64,000 nt of DNA from NCBI GenBank assembly GCA_026709085.1, contig JAPOTR010000012.1, positions 82,258-146,257 on the forward strand, read 5' to 3'. The stretch comes from Cyanobacteria bacterium MAG CAR3_bin_5. GTDB taxonomy: Bacteria; Cyanobacteriota; Cyanobacteriia; PCC-6307; Cyanobiaceae. Positions 41,922 through 50,239 of the stretch are shown here, one piece after another. Under the pieces are notes generated by a model, which saw only the letters and a list, made by a program, of their open reading frames with translations, had not been told where the DNA came from and did not search any database. Positions within the stretch are counted from its first letter, which is position 1, and every line of letters begins with the position of its first letter. A program made the position numbers and the translations under genes.

Positions 41922-43090
41922 GCCACCTCCAGTTCCTGTGCAAGATGGTTGAGTGTCTCAGCCCCAGACACGCCCAGCATTTGAAAGGCATCACGATAGA
42001 GTGTCTGTCCCTCTAGTGTGCTGACGATAAGAGCTTCTGCAAATTTACGCCCCACCCGGGAAAGCGTAGTATAATGGAAATTACCGCCGCTCTTTTTAGG
42101 TTCTGTTAAGGCATTCAAGCGCATTAGTTCCCTTCCCCAAGCAGTTTCAAAGTGCTTACGGTCAAGGTAGGCTGCATCAAGCAAGCGTCGCAGAAGAACA
42201 AGTTTACTAACTTTGAAAGTCTTCTCTAGCCTGCTCAGTGTTTCTGAAAGCTCTTCATGGTGCGCCAAGTTCTCTCGTATTCTCTCTTGCAGATCAGCCA
42301 TAGGTACCAGAAGCTCTGCAGCAACCTTGTTGCACCAAATCTCCTCTCTGCGTTGTGCTGAAGTCTCAGATTTTGATTCAGGATTCACGTTTGATAAAGC
42401 CGAAGTCCCCAGCCAAAGATGAGCAAGTTCGTGGGCAAGCGTGAACATTTGTCCTGTCTTTGAGTCTGTACGGTTGATGAAGATAAGAGGAGCCAGAGAA
42501 TCAGCAAGAGCAAAACCGCGAAACTCGTTGACATCAAGGACACGACGGGTATTGCTTGCCACAATACCACTACCCATCACCAGCACCCCAGCATCTTCTG
42601 CCTGATTTGTAAGCAGCCGTAATAATGTATCCGTGTCTGAACATGTCTTGCTGGTGGAGGGATTAAAGCCCAGTGTTTCTCTCATTGCCTTTGCAACCTT
42701 CCCAGGCTCCACGGAAACATGGACGCTGCCAATGAAGTCAAGTTCTGGTTCCTGTGTGGCCAAGGCAAAATCCCGATACCAGCTTTGCCGCTCCTGACAA
42801 GCATAGATCGTCTCCAACAAGTCAGGACTGGGGTCCGCCACTGGCTGGCCAGCAACAGTGCGGAAATCCGGGATGGGAATCTCTTCTTGCGGGAACTCAT
42901 CCAGGAAAAAGTAGCCAATCGGAACATGAACCCTACGGGCGAAATCCTCCAACTGCTTCAGTGTAGGCTTCATTTCTCCAGTCTCCCACTGGGGAAGCTT
43001 CTTGAACTTTTTCACCAGGTCGTCCCGGTCCAAACCGACATGCTGACGAGCCCAGCTTACCATCCGTGGATTGACTGGAGCGCGAATCAT
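41918..43090 (-). CDS. XRE-type HTH plus ImmA/IrrE metallopeptidase domain protein
   Basis: 390 residues. Residues 10-60 form a helix-turn-helix (WARQHVGLDRDDLVKKFKKL, followed by QWETGEMKPTLKQLEDFA). The central peptidase domain has the zinc motif AHELAHLWLG (HExxH), with the later glutamate in EEIWCNKVAAELLVP. Such proteins are antitoxins or regulators paired with DUF4411 toxins. It overlaps the broken DUF4411 gene on its 3' side and a small ORF on its 5' side. Confidence 0.88.
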   Translation of the reverse strand: MIRAPVNPRMVSWARQHVGLDRDDLVKKFKKLPQWETGEMKPTLKQLEDFARRVHVPIGYFFLDEFPQEEIPIPDFRTVAGQPVADPSPDLLETIYACQERQSWYRDFALATQEPELDFIGSVHVSVEPGKVAKAMRETLGFNPSTSKTCSDTDTLLRLLTNQAEDAGVLVMGSGIVASNTRRVLDVNEFRGFALADSLAPLIFINRTDSKTGQMFTLAHELAHLWLGTSALSNVNPESKSETSAQRREEIWCNKVAAELLVPMADLQERIRENLAHHEELSETLSRLEKTFKVSKLVLLRRLLDAAYLDRKHFETAWGRELMRLNALTEPKKSGGNFHYTTLSRVGRKFAEALIVSTLEGQTLYRDAFQMLGVSGAETLNHLAQELEVA

Positions 43091-43293
43091 GGGGTTGCCT
43101 CCTCAAGCAGTGCCCTGGTACGGGGAGTGGAGGTCTTGCCACTGGCAACCCTGGGAAGATGCTGGCCAGGGGCTTGCATCAGCATTCCCATCAAGGCAGA
43201 ACCCATCCCATTGCCCAAGGGACGGCCATCAAACCCGGTACGAAGGCGGGAGTGGGGTTCCTGATTCCAGTTGGGAGCAGTGGCGGTGGCCAT
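43087..43293 (-). CDS. Small hypothetical protein before the ImmA/IrrE gene
   Basis: 68 residues, rich in R, G, A and T (HSRLRTGFDGRPLGNGMG, then LMQAPGQHLPRVASGK). Its TGA overlaps the next ATG by four bases, as coupled genes do, which is the main argument for it. No domain is recognised, and the composition could also be chance in GC-rich sequence. Confidence 0.35.
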   Translation of the reverse strand: MATATAPNWNQEPHSRLRTGFDGRPLGNGMGSALMGMLMQAPGQHLPRVASGKTSTPRTRALLEEATP

Positions 43294-43320
43294 GGGCTGG
43301 GGTTTGTGGGTAGATGGATG

Positions 43321-43500
43321 CTAGCAGAGGGTAATGATCTGTTCCAGCAGCGTCTCCGCAAAATTGAACTCTAGAATAACCTGGTAGCAGAACATCTTAT
43401 CAAGTGTCTTTAGATTCTTGGCCATATATCCAGGCTTATAGTTGCTCGTCAGTGAGGGCATATGGGCGAGAGTATAGTGACGAAGATGTAATAATGTCAT
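43321..43500 (-). CDS. Possible small protein after the receiver gene
   Basis: 59 residues from ATG 43500 (LHLRHYTLAHMPSLTSNYKP, then FAETLLEQIITLC). AT-rich like the receiver gene that ends at 43518. I recognise nothing in it; it could be a real small gene of the same operon or a remnant. Low support. Confidence 0.25.
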   Translation of the reverse strand: MTLLHLRHYTLAHMPSLTSNYKPGYMAKNLKTLDKMFCYQVILEFNFAETLLEQIITLC

Positions 43501-43517
43501 CAAAATCACCTTCTTAA

Positions 43518-45083
43518 CTATTTTCTCTGACCTATTCTTCTTAACCACTCAGATTCGTCAACTGCCACTCGACTCAGTTTTTCAGCAAATTTTTGAGCAA
43601 TTCGTTGCGCATACTCGGCTTTGAGTTCACCTCTCCATTTATATCGCTGTGTCTTGTTACTGCTCTTAAACTCGAAATGACTGTTTGATTCTGGTCTTTC
43701 CGCAATTATCGCATTGCTTCTTGAATCTGGCTTGAACTTTCGAAGAACCCAATTGGCTGAATCAAATTCAATGCCCAGTCGTTCAAATCTATCATCAATT
43801 TTTACAACAATCTGTTCTTCTTTCTTCGCTGGTTCAACTAGAGAAAGGAAGAAAAATGTAGTTTCCCCCTCTAATCTGACACAATTGCATCGAGGCCTCA
43901 TGCAGATCAAGTGTTGCTCTCTTTCGTCAGATAATTCCGTAACGACAGATCCCAACCATAACATCGGCTTTGACGCACTATACACTGCCCGAAAAGTCAT
44001 GATCCAGGCTAGCTGCTCGTCAAGGTCAGTGGCATCATTGCCTGAGAAACCAGCGGAGAGAAATTTAAAGGCACTTTTACTCAATTTACTCTCTTTCAGA
44101 CCTTTGTTTATTAAATTAATAGTTTCCTCTGTATTCAATTTCTCTGTACCTTTATCTTTACGAAACGTGAATTCCTCAGCTTTCTCCTTTATCCAGCACT
44201 TCACAGCATCTGCATCTTCAGAAGATGTTTTGGCAACGGCTTCATCCATGAGACCACGAAGCTCCTCGGCTATATGATTTACCATTTGCCGTTCCGCATT
44301 TTCTGGATTAGGAAGGCATGCCTTGTGAGTAAGAAATGCTGGATCCAGCTTTGCGCCAAACCGATCCAGAACCTTATGCTCATTCTCCCGAACTACGGTT
44401 AATGAGGTAAGCGCGATACGTGGCAACAAACCACTTGTCATAGATGAAAAGTCTTCGATCAACTTCTCAGGTAGATCCTTCTCCTCAACGCTTCGGTCTT
44501 GCAAAGGTCCCAGGTTCACACCAGACTTTGCATAAAGGACCACACGTCCGTGCTGATACGCGATTGTCGTTCCATCATTGTCCTGCACAGGACTGAGTTT
44601 GGCTTCCTCTAACTTCTTGACGACGTCCGCGCATACTGTCTCTAGATTCGGTTCACCAGTGTAGATGGATACCAGCCGAAGCGAGTTTCGGTCCGATTCT
44701 CCAGCGAGCAACTCCCCAAGCAATGTCAGTGTGCGTTGGGGCTTCTGATCCTGCAACAACCAATCTAGAACAACAATGTCAGCTTTTCTCATCGTCTCTG
44801 GAGTTGAATCCGCGGGACTGACCACGCCACAGATGATACCCAGTTTTGAAAACGAATTGATGACAAGACCTGCATCCAAGCTGTGTCGCGACCCGCGGCC
44901 AGACGGGTCCTGGCCGTTCTGGCCGGATGCCGTTTGGCTCCGACTCGGCTCCACCACCGGCCCGTTTGGCCCATTACCCTGCTCCGAGGCCATATAGGCC
45001 TCGTCGTCCACCACTATCGCCGTTTGGAGAAAACGCCGTGCAAGCTCGTGACTGCGCTGTTGGTAGTTGTCCATGGTTCCCAT
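43518..45083 (-). CDS. Receiver-domain protein (Response_reg_2-like), third gene of the Dcm operon
   Basis: 521 residues. Residues 20-190 form a receiver domain with the complete acid pocket: D26/D27 (IVVDDEAY), phospho-acceptor D107 (IVVLDWLL), T142 in SIYTGEP, and K186 (LYAKSG). A low-complexity insertion (about residues 35-70, G, Q, S, P and N) sits after the first strand. The remaining 330 residues are charged and mostly helical with no domain I know; there is no DNA-binding output domain. It starts six bases after the kinase-like gene. The 3' half is AT-rich. Confidence 0.75.
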   Translation of the reverse strand: MGTMDNYQQRSHELARRFLQTAIVVDDEAYMASEQGNGPNGPVVEPSRSQTASGQNGQDPSGRGSRHSLDAGLVINSFSKLGIICGVVSPADSTPETMRKADIVVLDWLLQDQKPQRTLTLLGELLAGESDRNSLRLVSIYTGEPNLETVCADVVKKLEEAKLSPVQDNDGTTIAYQHGRVVLYAKSGVNLGPLQDRSVEEKDLPEKLIEDFSSMTSGLLPRIALTSLTVVRENEHKVLDRFGAKLDPAFLTHKACLPNPENAERQMVNHIAEELRGLMDEAVAKTSSEDADAVKCWIKEKAEEFTFRKDKGTEKLNTEETINLINKGLKESKLSKSAFKFLSAGFSGNDATDLDEQLAWIMTFRAVYSASKPMLWLGSVVTELSDEREQHLICMRPRCNCVRLEGETTFFFLSLVEPAKKEEQIVVKIDDRFERLGIEFDSANWVLRKFKPDSRSNAIIAERPESNSHFEFKSSNKTQRYKWRGELKAEYAQRIAQKFAEKLSRVAVDESEWLRRIGQRK

Positions 45084-45089
45084 CCTACC

Positions 45090-48044
45090 CTATGACTTGT
45101 CCATCGGCACAATGCCGAATGCTGCGCCTTTGTCTCCATCGATCAGGCGCAGGTCGAACCCCACCCGGCGGAGGCCTTCACGTCCAATGGACAAACCCAT
45201 ACCCCGCCCACCGGGCTTTCTGCTGAAGCCGGATTCAAAAATGGCCTCGCGGTCACGTACGCCGATTCCCGGCCCGGAATCCGAGACCACCCACATGCCG
45301 CCGCGTTCATCGAGTTCGATGCACCGCTCACGGTGGGGGTTCTGCTGTGACAACCAGAAGATGGCGTTGTCCACGAGATTCACGAAGACCGGGTAGAAGC
45401 TTGATGGAAAGCCAACGATCTTGGCGTTGGCAAAGGCTTTTGTAGCAGTCAAGGTCAGGTTGTGCCGGTCCATGCGAACACGGAACAACTCGCTGAGGAA
45501 GTCATGGATTTCAGAACCCCGGATTTCAACCGCCTTGCGGTAGAGGCGTCGTTGCAGCGGGGTGAACAGAGTAAGGTAGCCATCCAGGTGGTCAAAGCTC
45601 ACGCGAATCCTATCATACAGCTTCTGCAAACCCTCGTTCGCATCAGCCCAGGTTTTCAGTCTCCGCAGGCTGGTGCGAATGGAGCGTATCGTACCCGAGA
45701 ACTCGTGATTGATGATCTCTATGGCCATGCCCAACTGTGCCAGTTGAGCACCTGCTTCGGCTTCTTCTTCCAGAAGAATGTTGCGTTGCTCAATGGCCAT
45801 GAGTTGCTCGGCTGTCGATCCTTCCCCCGTTGTGTCCACGGCACGAAGCTCCTCCAGTACCGAGTGCAACAATGCCCTCTGTTCCTCCGCGACATTCCGC
45901 ACCTTGGTTTCCAGCGCATTTCTGGTCTCGACGAAAAGCTCTTCGCTCATGCTCTCAAGGTCGATTCGCTGAAATTGGCTGAGCACCTCTCGTAATTCTG
46001 TATCGACAATTTTAAGAGACTGCGTCACGGTATCCCGCGATTTTTCAGCAACATTTTCCGCTTCCGATTTCACCTCTTTACCCAATGCTTTCATTGTCCT
46101 TTGGGCTTCCCGGTCAAGGCCACTCAGTGTGGCTTCTGTCCTGGTACGGCGACCGAGTGACAACCTTGCCTTCCCGACCTCTGCGCCGATAATTTCCTGA
46201 ACCTGTTCGCGGGCAGGTCTGAACACATTTTCCTGAAGAGAAGCAAATTCCGTGTTGTAAATTGCCCAGTCTCGAAGTATAGCCTTACTCAATCCAATCC
46301 GTGGACGTATTATACGGTAGCCAGCCTCCAACCGTATGATTTCCTCTTGTGCTTCCCTTTCAAGATCAAGCACCTTGATTGCCGCCTGCTGGACGTCCTC
46401 CAAGCTGCACGCCAAGCGTAGCCCGGTTTCCACACGCTCCATCAATGCCAAGACTTCTTCCTGAGGCTTATCATTCTTGAGCCGATCAAAAAACCTGTTC
46501 AAGTCGTCCTCGAATTTCCTTTTTCTCACCGAGACCTGCTTTTCTCGCCGCTTCCTAGCCTCTTCCTCTTTTAATAATTCGGTCTTCCGTGACTCGAACA
46601 TCTCAGAGTGTATCCCTGTTTCCCGAAAGAAATCTGCAGCTACCTGAAGAAAAAAATTCTGAAGAATTGACCGGAACTGACGATATGCTTTGTTTTCCTG
46701 AAAGCCCTCCCTTCCAGCCTTTTCCAAAAGATTAAAATTATTATTTGCATCAATTTCTACTATTCCAAACATTTTTCTATGAGAAAAATAATAATAAGAA
46801 GCCTTTTTGCTTCGTCTGAGCTCGATATCTAGCCAATCATAGCTTGGTTCACCATAGGGCAGCACTCGAACTCCATTTCGGTAAATGTAAAGTCCTCCTA
46901 ACATTTCAGCTTTGTCCGTCAACCTAACATATTCGTCGTTCGGGATTGTGGAAGACTTGCTCTCACCCTCGAAAGCGGCAAAGTTGATCGAGAACATGCC
47001 GCAGAGCGTAGGGACGCCGCGCCCACCACCCCATGGAATGACATGATCAGCTATTATTTCACCGTAGATTGAAACTTTACCTCGGAATTGGCCAAATTTA
47101 TCAAATTCTCCCTGTATCCGATGATCCGCATTCTGAAACTCATCTGGAGTAAAGAAATAATCTTCTGCAATCAAATCTTCGAATAAATCTTCTGTCTTGT
47201 GATCGCGAAATGCAGTATGAATAACTGTTGGCGACTGTGACGTCATTGTGTTACTAAAACCGAGCAAAGTTCTCTTCAAAGGAGTTGCCTTTCTCAGTGC
47301 TGGGACTTTACTGTCTGCAGGGTCTCCGTCAATATCATCTATCAGCAATGAAGAGGCTGGCTTGATAATGAAATGTGTTCCACTATCATTACTGCCAAGT
47401 GATAATTTCTTATTGTAGGAATCAATTTCTTGTGGATCTATATTAAATTGATCTAGTTCATCTACAAGCTTGTCCAATAATTGGCGCTCGACAGCGTGAC
47501 CAAGACCTTCGGCATTTGCACGAAACTTACCTACCATTTCAGCTACGTCATGGGCCGATGGTAGCGTACCTGGCGGAAATGAATGTACAGGAATGTCGAT
47601 CTCTTCCAAGTCGATACCGGGCCATTCGAATATGCTCCAGTTCAGAAATGCCGCTGTGAGGTCGGAGGCTCCATTTTTCATCTTTGCACGAGTGAGGACC
47701 AGAAGCTGTGGACCGATGGTTGCTATAGCAAGCCTGCCGATACCTTTCTCGCCAAGCATGGGGCGGATTTCCTTCTCCAGGTCTTGTGGTGGTCGTCGAT
47801 CAGATGTAAACTTGCTTTCCGTACCGATTGTCAGCCATCGTGTCATAAAGTCGTCTCGGCTCATCCCCACACCGTCATCTCTCAGGACAAACAAGCTATC
47901 CGAGCGGTAATAGTCGATCTCGACATGGTCCGCATAGGCATCGTGCGCGTTTTTGAACAGTTCACTGATTGCTGTCGGGATGCCGGCAATCTGCTGTCTG
48001 CCGAGCATATCCAGTGTGCGGGCGCGGGTCTTGAATGTTGCCAT
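45090..48044 (-). CDS. Dual GHKL-ATPase protein: MORC/Hsp90-like N-terminus, histidine-kinase-like C-terminus
   Basis: 984 residues. N-terminal GHKL ATPase: E28/N32/D35 in ISELFKNAHDAYADH, DDGVGM at 56-61, LTIGTESK, and the lid GEKGIGRLA at 98-106; this is the MORC/Hsp90 type. Residues 500-750 are coiled-coil (LLKEEEARKRREKQVS and later heptads). The C-terminus has an H-box EIINHEFSG with H780, then a histidine-kinase ATP domain: N893 (LVDNAIFW), D922-G924-G926 (SDSGPGIG), F936, and GGRGMGL at 945-951. Its ATG shares one base with the dcm stop (TGATG at 48044). So it looks like a cytoplasmic sensor kinase without membrane segments. Confidence 0.88.
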   Translation of the reverse strand: MATFKTRARTLDMLGRQQIAGIPTAISELFKNAHDAYADHVEIDYYRSDSLFVLRDDGVGMSRDDFMTRWLTIGTESKFTSDRRPPQDLEKEIRPMLGEKGIGRLAIATIGPQLLVLTRAKMKNGASDLTAAFLNWSIFEWPGIDLEEIDIPVHSFPPGTLPSAHDVAEMVGKFRANAEGLGHAVERQLLDKLVDELDQFNIDPQEIDSYNKKLSLGSNDSGTHFIIKPASSLLIDDIDGDPADSKVPALRKATPLKRTLLGFSNTMTSQSPTVIHTAFRDHKTEDLFEDLIAEDYFFTPDEFQNADHRIQGEFDKFGQFRGKVSIYGEIIADHVIPWGGGRGVPTLCGMFSINFAAFEGESKSSTIPNDEYVRLTDKAEMLGGLYIYRNGVRVLPYGEPSYDWLDIELRRSKKASYYYFSHRKMFGIVEIDANNNFNLLEKAGREGFQENKAYRQFRSILQNFFLQVAADFFRETGIHSEMFESRKTELLKEEEARKRREKQVSVRKRKFEDDLNRFFDRLKNDKPQEEVLALMERVETGLRLACSLEDVQQAAIKVLDLEREAQEEIIRLEAGYRIIRPRIGLSKAILRDWAIYNTEFASLQENVFRPAREQVQEIIGAEVGKARLSLGRRTRTEATLSGLDREAQRTMKALGKEVKSEAENVAEKSRDTVTQSLKIVDTELREVLSQFQRIDLESMSEELFVETRNALETKVRNVAEEQRALLHSVLEELRAVDTTGEGSTAEQLMAIEQRNILLEEEAEAGAQLAQLGMAIEIINHEFSGTIRSIRTSLRRLKTWADANEGLQKLYDRIRVSFDHLDGYLTLFTPLQRRLYRKAVEIRGSEIHDFLSELFRVRMDRHNLTLTATKAFANAKIVGFPSSFYPVFVNLVDNAIFWLSQQNPHRERCIELDERGGMWVVSDSGPGIGVRDREAIFESGFSRKPGGRGMGLSIGREGLRRVGFDLRLIDGDKGAAFGIVPMDKS

Positions 48045-49117
48045 CAGTTCAGCCTCCTTACTTCTTTCAGATGCTTGATGAATTGTTGGCCAATCAACTC
48101 TGCAAAACGGACCGGAACCGCATTGCCAATCTGTCTTGCCATCGACGCCATGTTCCCCTCAAAAACGAAGTCCATGGGAAATGTCTGCAAGCAGGCTGCT
48201 TCTCGAATGCTAATGGCCCTATTCTGCTCCGGGTGGCCGAAGCGTCCGTTCGAGTAGCTTGTGCATTTCGTGGTAAGCCCCGATGCGGGCGCATCCCACG
48301 ACATCCGACCGTAGACATCACTATATCCAGAAAAATCCTTGTGGCATTCGAGGATCAGGTGCTGCGGCCAGTCCCGATTGCTGCGGCCTTCCCGGGTTGC
48401 TGCGATACGCTCCAGGTTGCGGGCGGAAAGATTCGCCGCTCTATGATTCGGTATTTCCTTATGCTCCTCGCCTGCCTGGATCGGTGGAAGATGGGCAATC
48501 CAGTCCCGGACCGTCGAGTATTGTTCATGCGGTGTTCCCGGTCCGTGTGTCTCGTCCGGCAGGCTGATTTTGCCGTGGCGGCTCGCCACTAGTACAAGGC
48601 GGCGGCGGCTTTGCGGTATTCCGTACTTCATCAACTTGACAGGTCCATGGTCCATTTCATATCCAGCCTTTTCCAGCCGATTAAGGAAGCCGGAGAAGGG
48701 TTGACTGCCAACATCCAGTGTTTGCAGTCCAGGGACATTCTCCACAAACACAAGATCCGGCCGGCAGCATTCTACCAAATCGGCAAAGCGTGTAAGCAAC
48801 GGCACCCGCTCATCCTGTTCCGGCTTTGGCCGCCTCGTAACCTGCCTGGAGAAGGGCTGACATGGGGCGCATCCACTGAACAGCACCGGGTTTGGTTGCT
48901 CTCTTTCTACCCGAAACCGGACTGCTTCGCAATCAACTTTGTAAATGTCCGTAAACTCGAAGTGGGCATTGGGGAAGTTGGCTGTGAACGTTTTTTTGGC
49001 ATCGGCATCGCGATCAAGCGCAAAGGCAATGTCCATGCCGGATGCCTGGAACCCGCAACTGGCGCCGCCACAGCCGACAAAGAAGTCGTACACACGTACT
49101 GCCACCGGTTGATCCAT
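48044..49117 (-). CDS. dcm: DNA (cytosine-5)-methyltransferase
   Basis: 357 residues from ATG 49117. Motif I FFVGCGGASCGFQASG, catalytic motif IV FSGCAPCQPFS (PCQ), motif VI FVENVPG, motif VIII PQSRRRLVLVAS, and motif X (MARQIGNAVPV) are all present, so it should be active. The target recognition region lies between about residues 190 and 290. An open frame continues upstream to 49342, but the stretch has no methylase features. It overlaps the dual-ATPase gene by one base. Confidence 0.93.
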   Translation of the reverse strand: MDQPVAVRVYDFFVGCGGASCGFQASGMDIAFALDRDADAKKTFTANFPNAHFEFTDIYKVDCEAVRFRVEREQPNPVLFSGCAPCQPFSRQVTRRPKPEQDERVPLLTRFADLVECCRPDLVFVENVPGLQTLDVGSQPFSGFLNRLEKAGYEMDHGPVKLMKYGIPQSRRRLVLVASRHGKISLPDETHGPGTPHEQYSTVRDWIAHLPPIQAGEEHKEIPNHRAANLSARNLERIAATREGRSNRDWPQHLILECHKDFSGYSDVYGRMSWDAPASGLTTKCTSYSNGRFGHPEQNRAISIREAACLQTFPMDFVFEGNMASMARQIGNAVPVRFAELIGQQFIKHLKEVRRLN

Positions 49118-49204
49118 GGAGTTGCGGGTGCTCACAGCAGACAGAGTCCATAGTATGACTGATCTGTGAGCCACATGCAAGAAGGCGTACATACTGGTTC
49201 CGAG

Positions 49205-49237
49205 CCCAAGAAAGCAGACCATGCCTGCTTTCTTGGG
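49205..49237. promoter_or_regulatory. 13-bp hairpin in the vsr-dcm gap
   Basis: Arms CCCAAGAAAGCAG and CTGCTTTCTTGGG are perfect complements around a seven-base loop. A second, 6-bp stem (CCACGA/TCGTGG) lies at 49271-49294. Both are in the 475-base space between vsr and dcm, so they may end vsr transcripts or regulate the dcm operon. I see no gene in 49118-49592. Confidence 0.45.
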
Positions 49238-49592
49238 TTGGCCTTTAAGTCTCCGGCTCTCAAAAGGGAGCCACGAAAAGCCGGACTCTCGTGGGATGCG
49301 CTCCTCCACCATGAGAAGCCAGTTGTGAAAAGGGTTTTGCATGGATTGGCAGGCTTTTCAGGTGGGGAAACGGTGATTGTTCAGGATGCCCAGCAAAAGT
49401 AGGTCAAGCCCGGGTCAAGGTTCTCAAGGGTTCAAGCGCCCAGAGCACCCGTTTTGTTTGAGGCCAACACGGAAAAGCTGGTGTTGATACAGGTTTTCAG
49501 TTCTTCGGCACTACCATGTGCAACCCTCCTCCCATGCAAGCCCTCCGTAGTCCGACGCAATAAAACGGAGACGGAGTCCGAGAAGGCGCTCC

Positions 49593-50069
49593 TTACGATG
49601 AGGCTTGATCTTCTCTGATCACGACAGAAGGAGCGCTCTCCTGTTTTAGGAGGAGCCCATTGCTCCGGGTCAATGCAGCCAGCCTGCGCTCGACTGCCCT
49701 TCTATCTCCGGTTTCACACCCCCAGATGACGAGCACTCGCCAGCCGAGCGCCTGCAGGGCGGCTTCCTGCCGTCGGTCGCGAGCAACGTTGGCCGCGAGC
49801 TTTGTCATCCAGAAGTCGGTTCGGGACTTGGGCATGGAAGCACGACGACAACCCTCGTGCCGATGCCAGAAGCATCCATGGACAAAAACAACCAGGCGAT
49901 GTTTGGGAAACACAAGATCCGGGCGTCCAGGGAGATCCTTGCGGTGCAAGCGGAAGCGTAGCCCCATCCGGTGAGCAATGCGGCGGACGGCCAATTCGGG
50001 AGCGGTGTTACGACTCTTGATCCCGGCCATCAACTCGCTTCGCCGCTTGCTGTCCATGATGTCAGTCAT
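49593..50069 (-). CDS. vsr: Very short patch repair endonuclease
   Basis: 158 residues. Family signature is complete: RSELMAGIKSRNTAPEL, the metal-binding aspartate in LPGRPDLVFPKHR, VVFVHGCFWHRHEGC with the zinc-type histidines and cysteine, and LGWRVLVIWGCE. Vsr nicks T:G mismatches made when 5-methylcytosine deaminates, so it belongs with the cytosine methylase 475 bases downstream. An extension of about 20 residues ends the protein (LLLKQESAPSVVIRE). Confidence 0.93.
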   Translation of the reverse strand: MTDIMDSKRRSELMAGIKSRNTAPELAVRRIAHRMGLRFRLHRKDLPGRPDLVFPKHRLVVFVHGCFWHRHEGCRRASMPKSRTDFWMTKLAANVARDRRQEAALQALGWRVLVIWGCETGDRRAVERRLAALTRSNGLLLKQESAPSVVIREDQASS

Positions 50070-50191
50070 GCTTCAACTCCAAATGAGAAAGGATACTTCG
50101 GAAAATCAGATAACCTTACCTGTTGGATTGCCCTTTAGCCATGAGAAAGTAGGGTGTGAAAATGAATTGTATGGGCTAAAGATCTTGGATT

Positions 50192-50239
50192 GAGCAAAAG
50201 AGATTTTTCCAGATGTGCAAAGAAAAATATCTTTTGCTC
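50192..50239 (-). terminator. Terminator hairpin overlapping the hsdS stop
   Basis: Arms 50192-50209 and 50222-50239 pair over 18 positions with one mismatch, with a 12-base loop. On the minus strand the first arm begins GAGCAAAAGATATTTTTC, inside the last codons of hsdS, and the second arm ends TTTTGCTC. A long AT-rich stem just after the reading frame fits a transcription end for hepT-hsdS. Confidence 0.55.

Noticed and set aside
48611..49153. 180-codon plus-strand frame opposite dcm
   Set aside because: Covered by methylase motifs on the minus strand.
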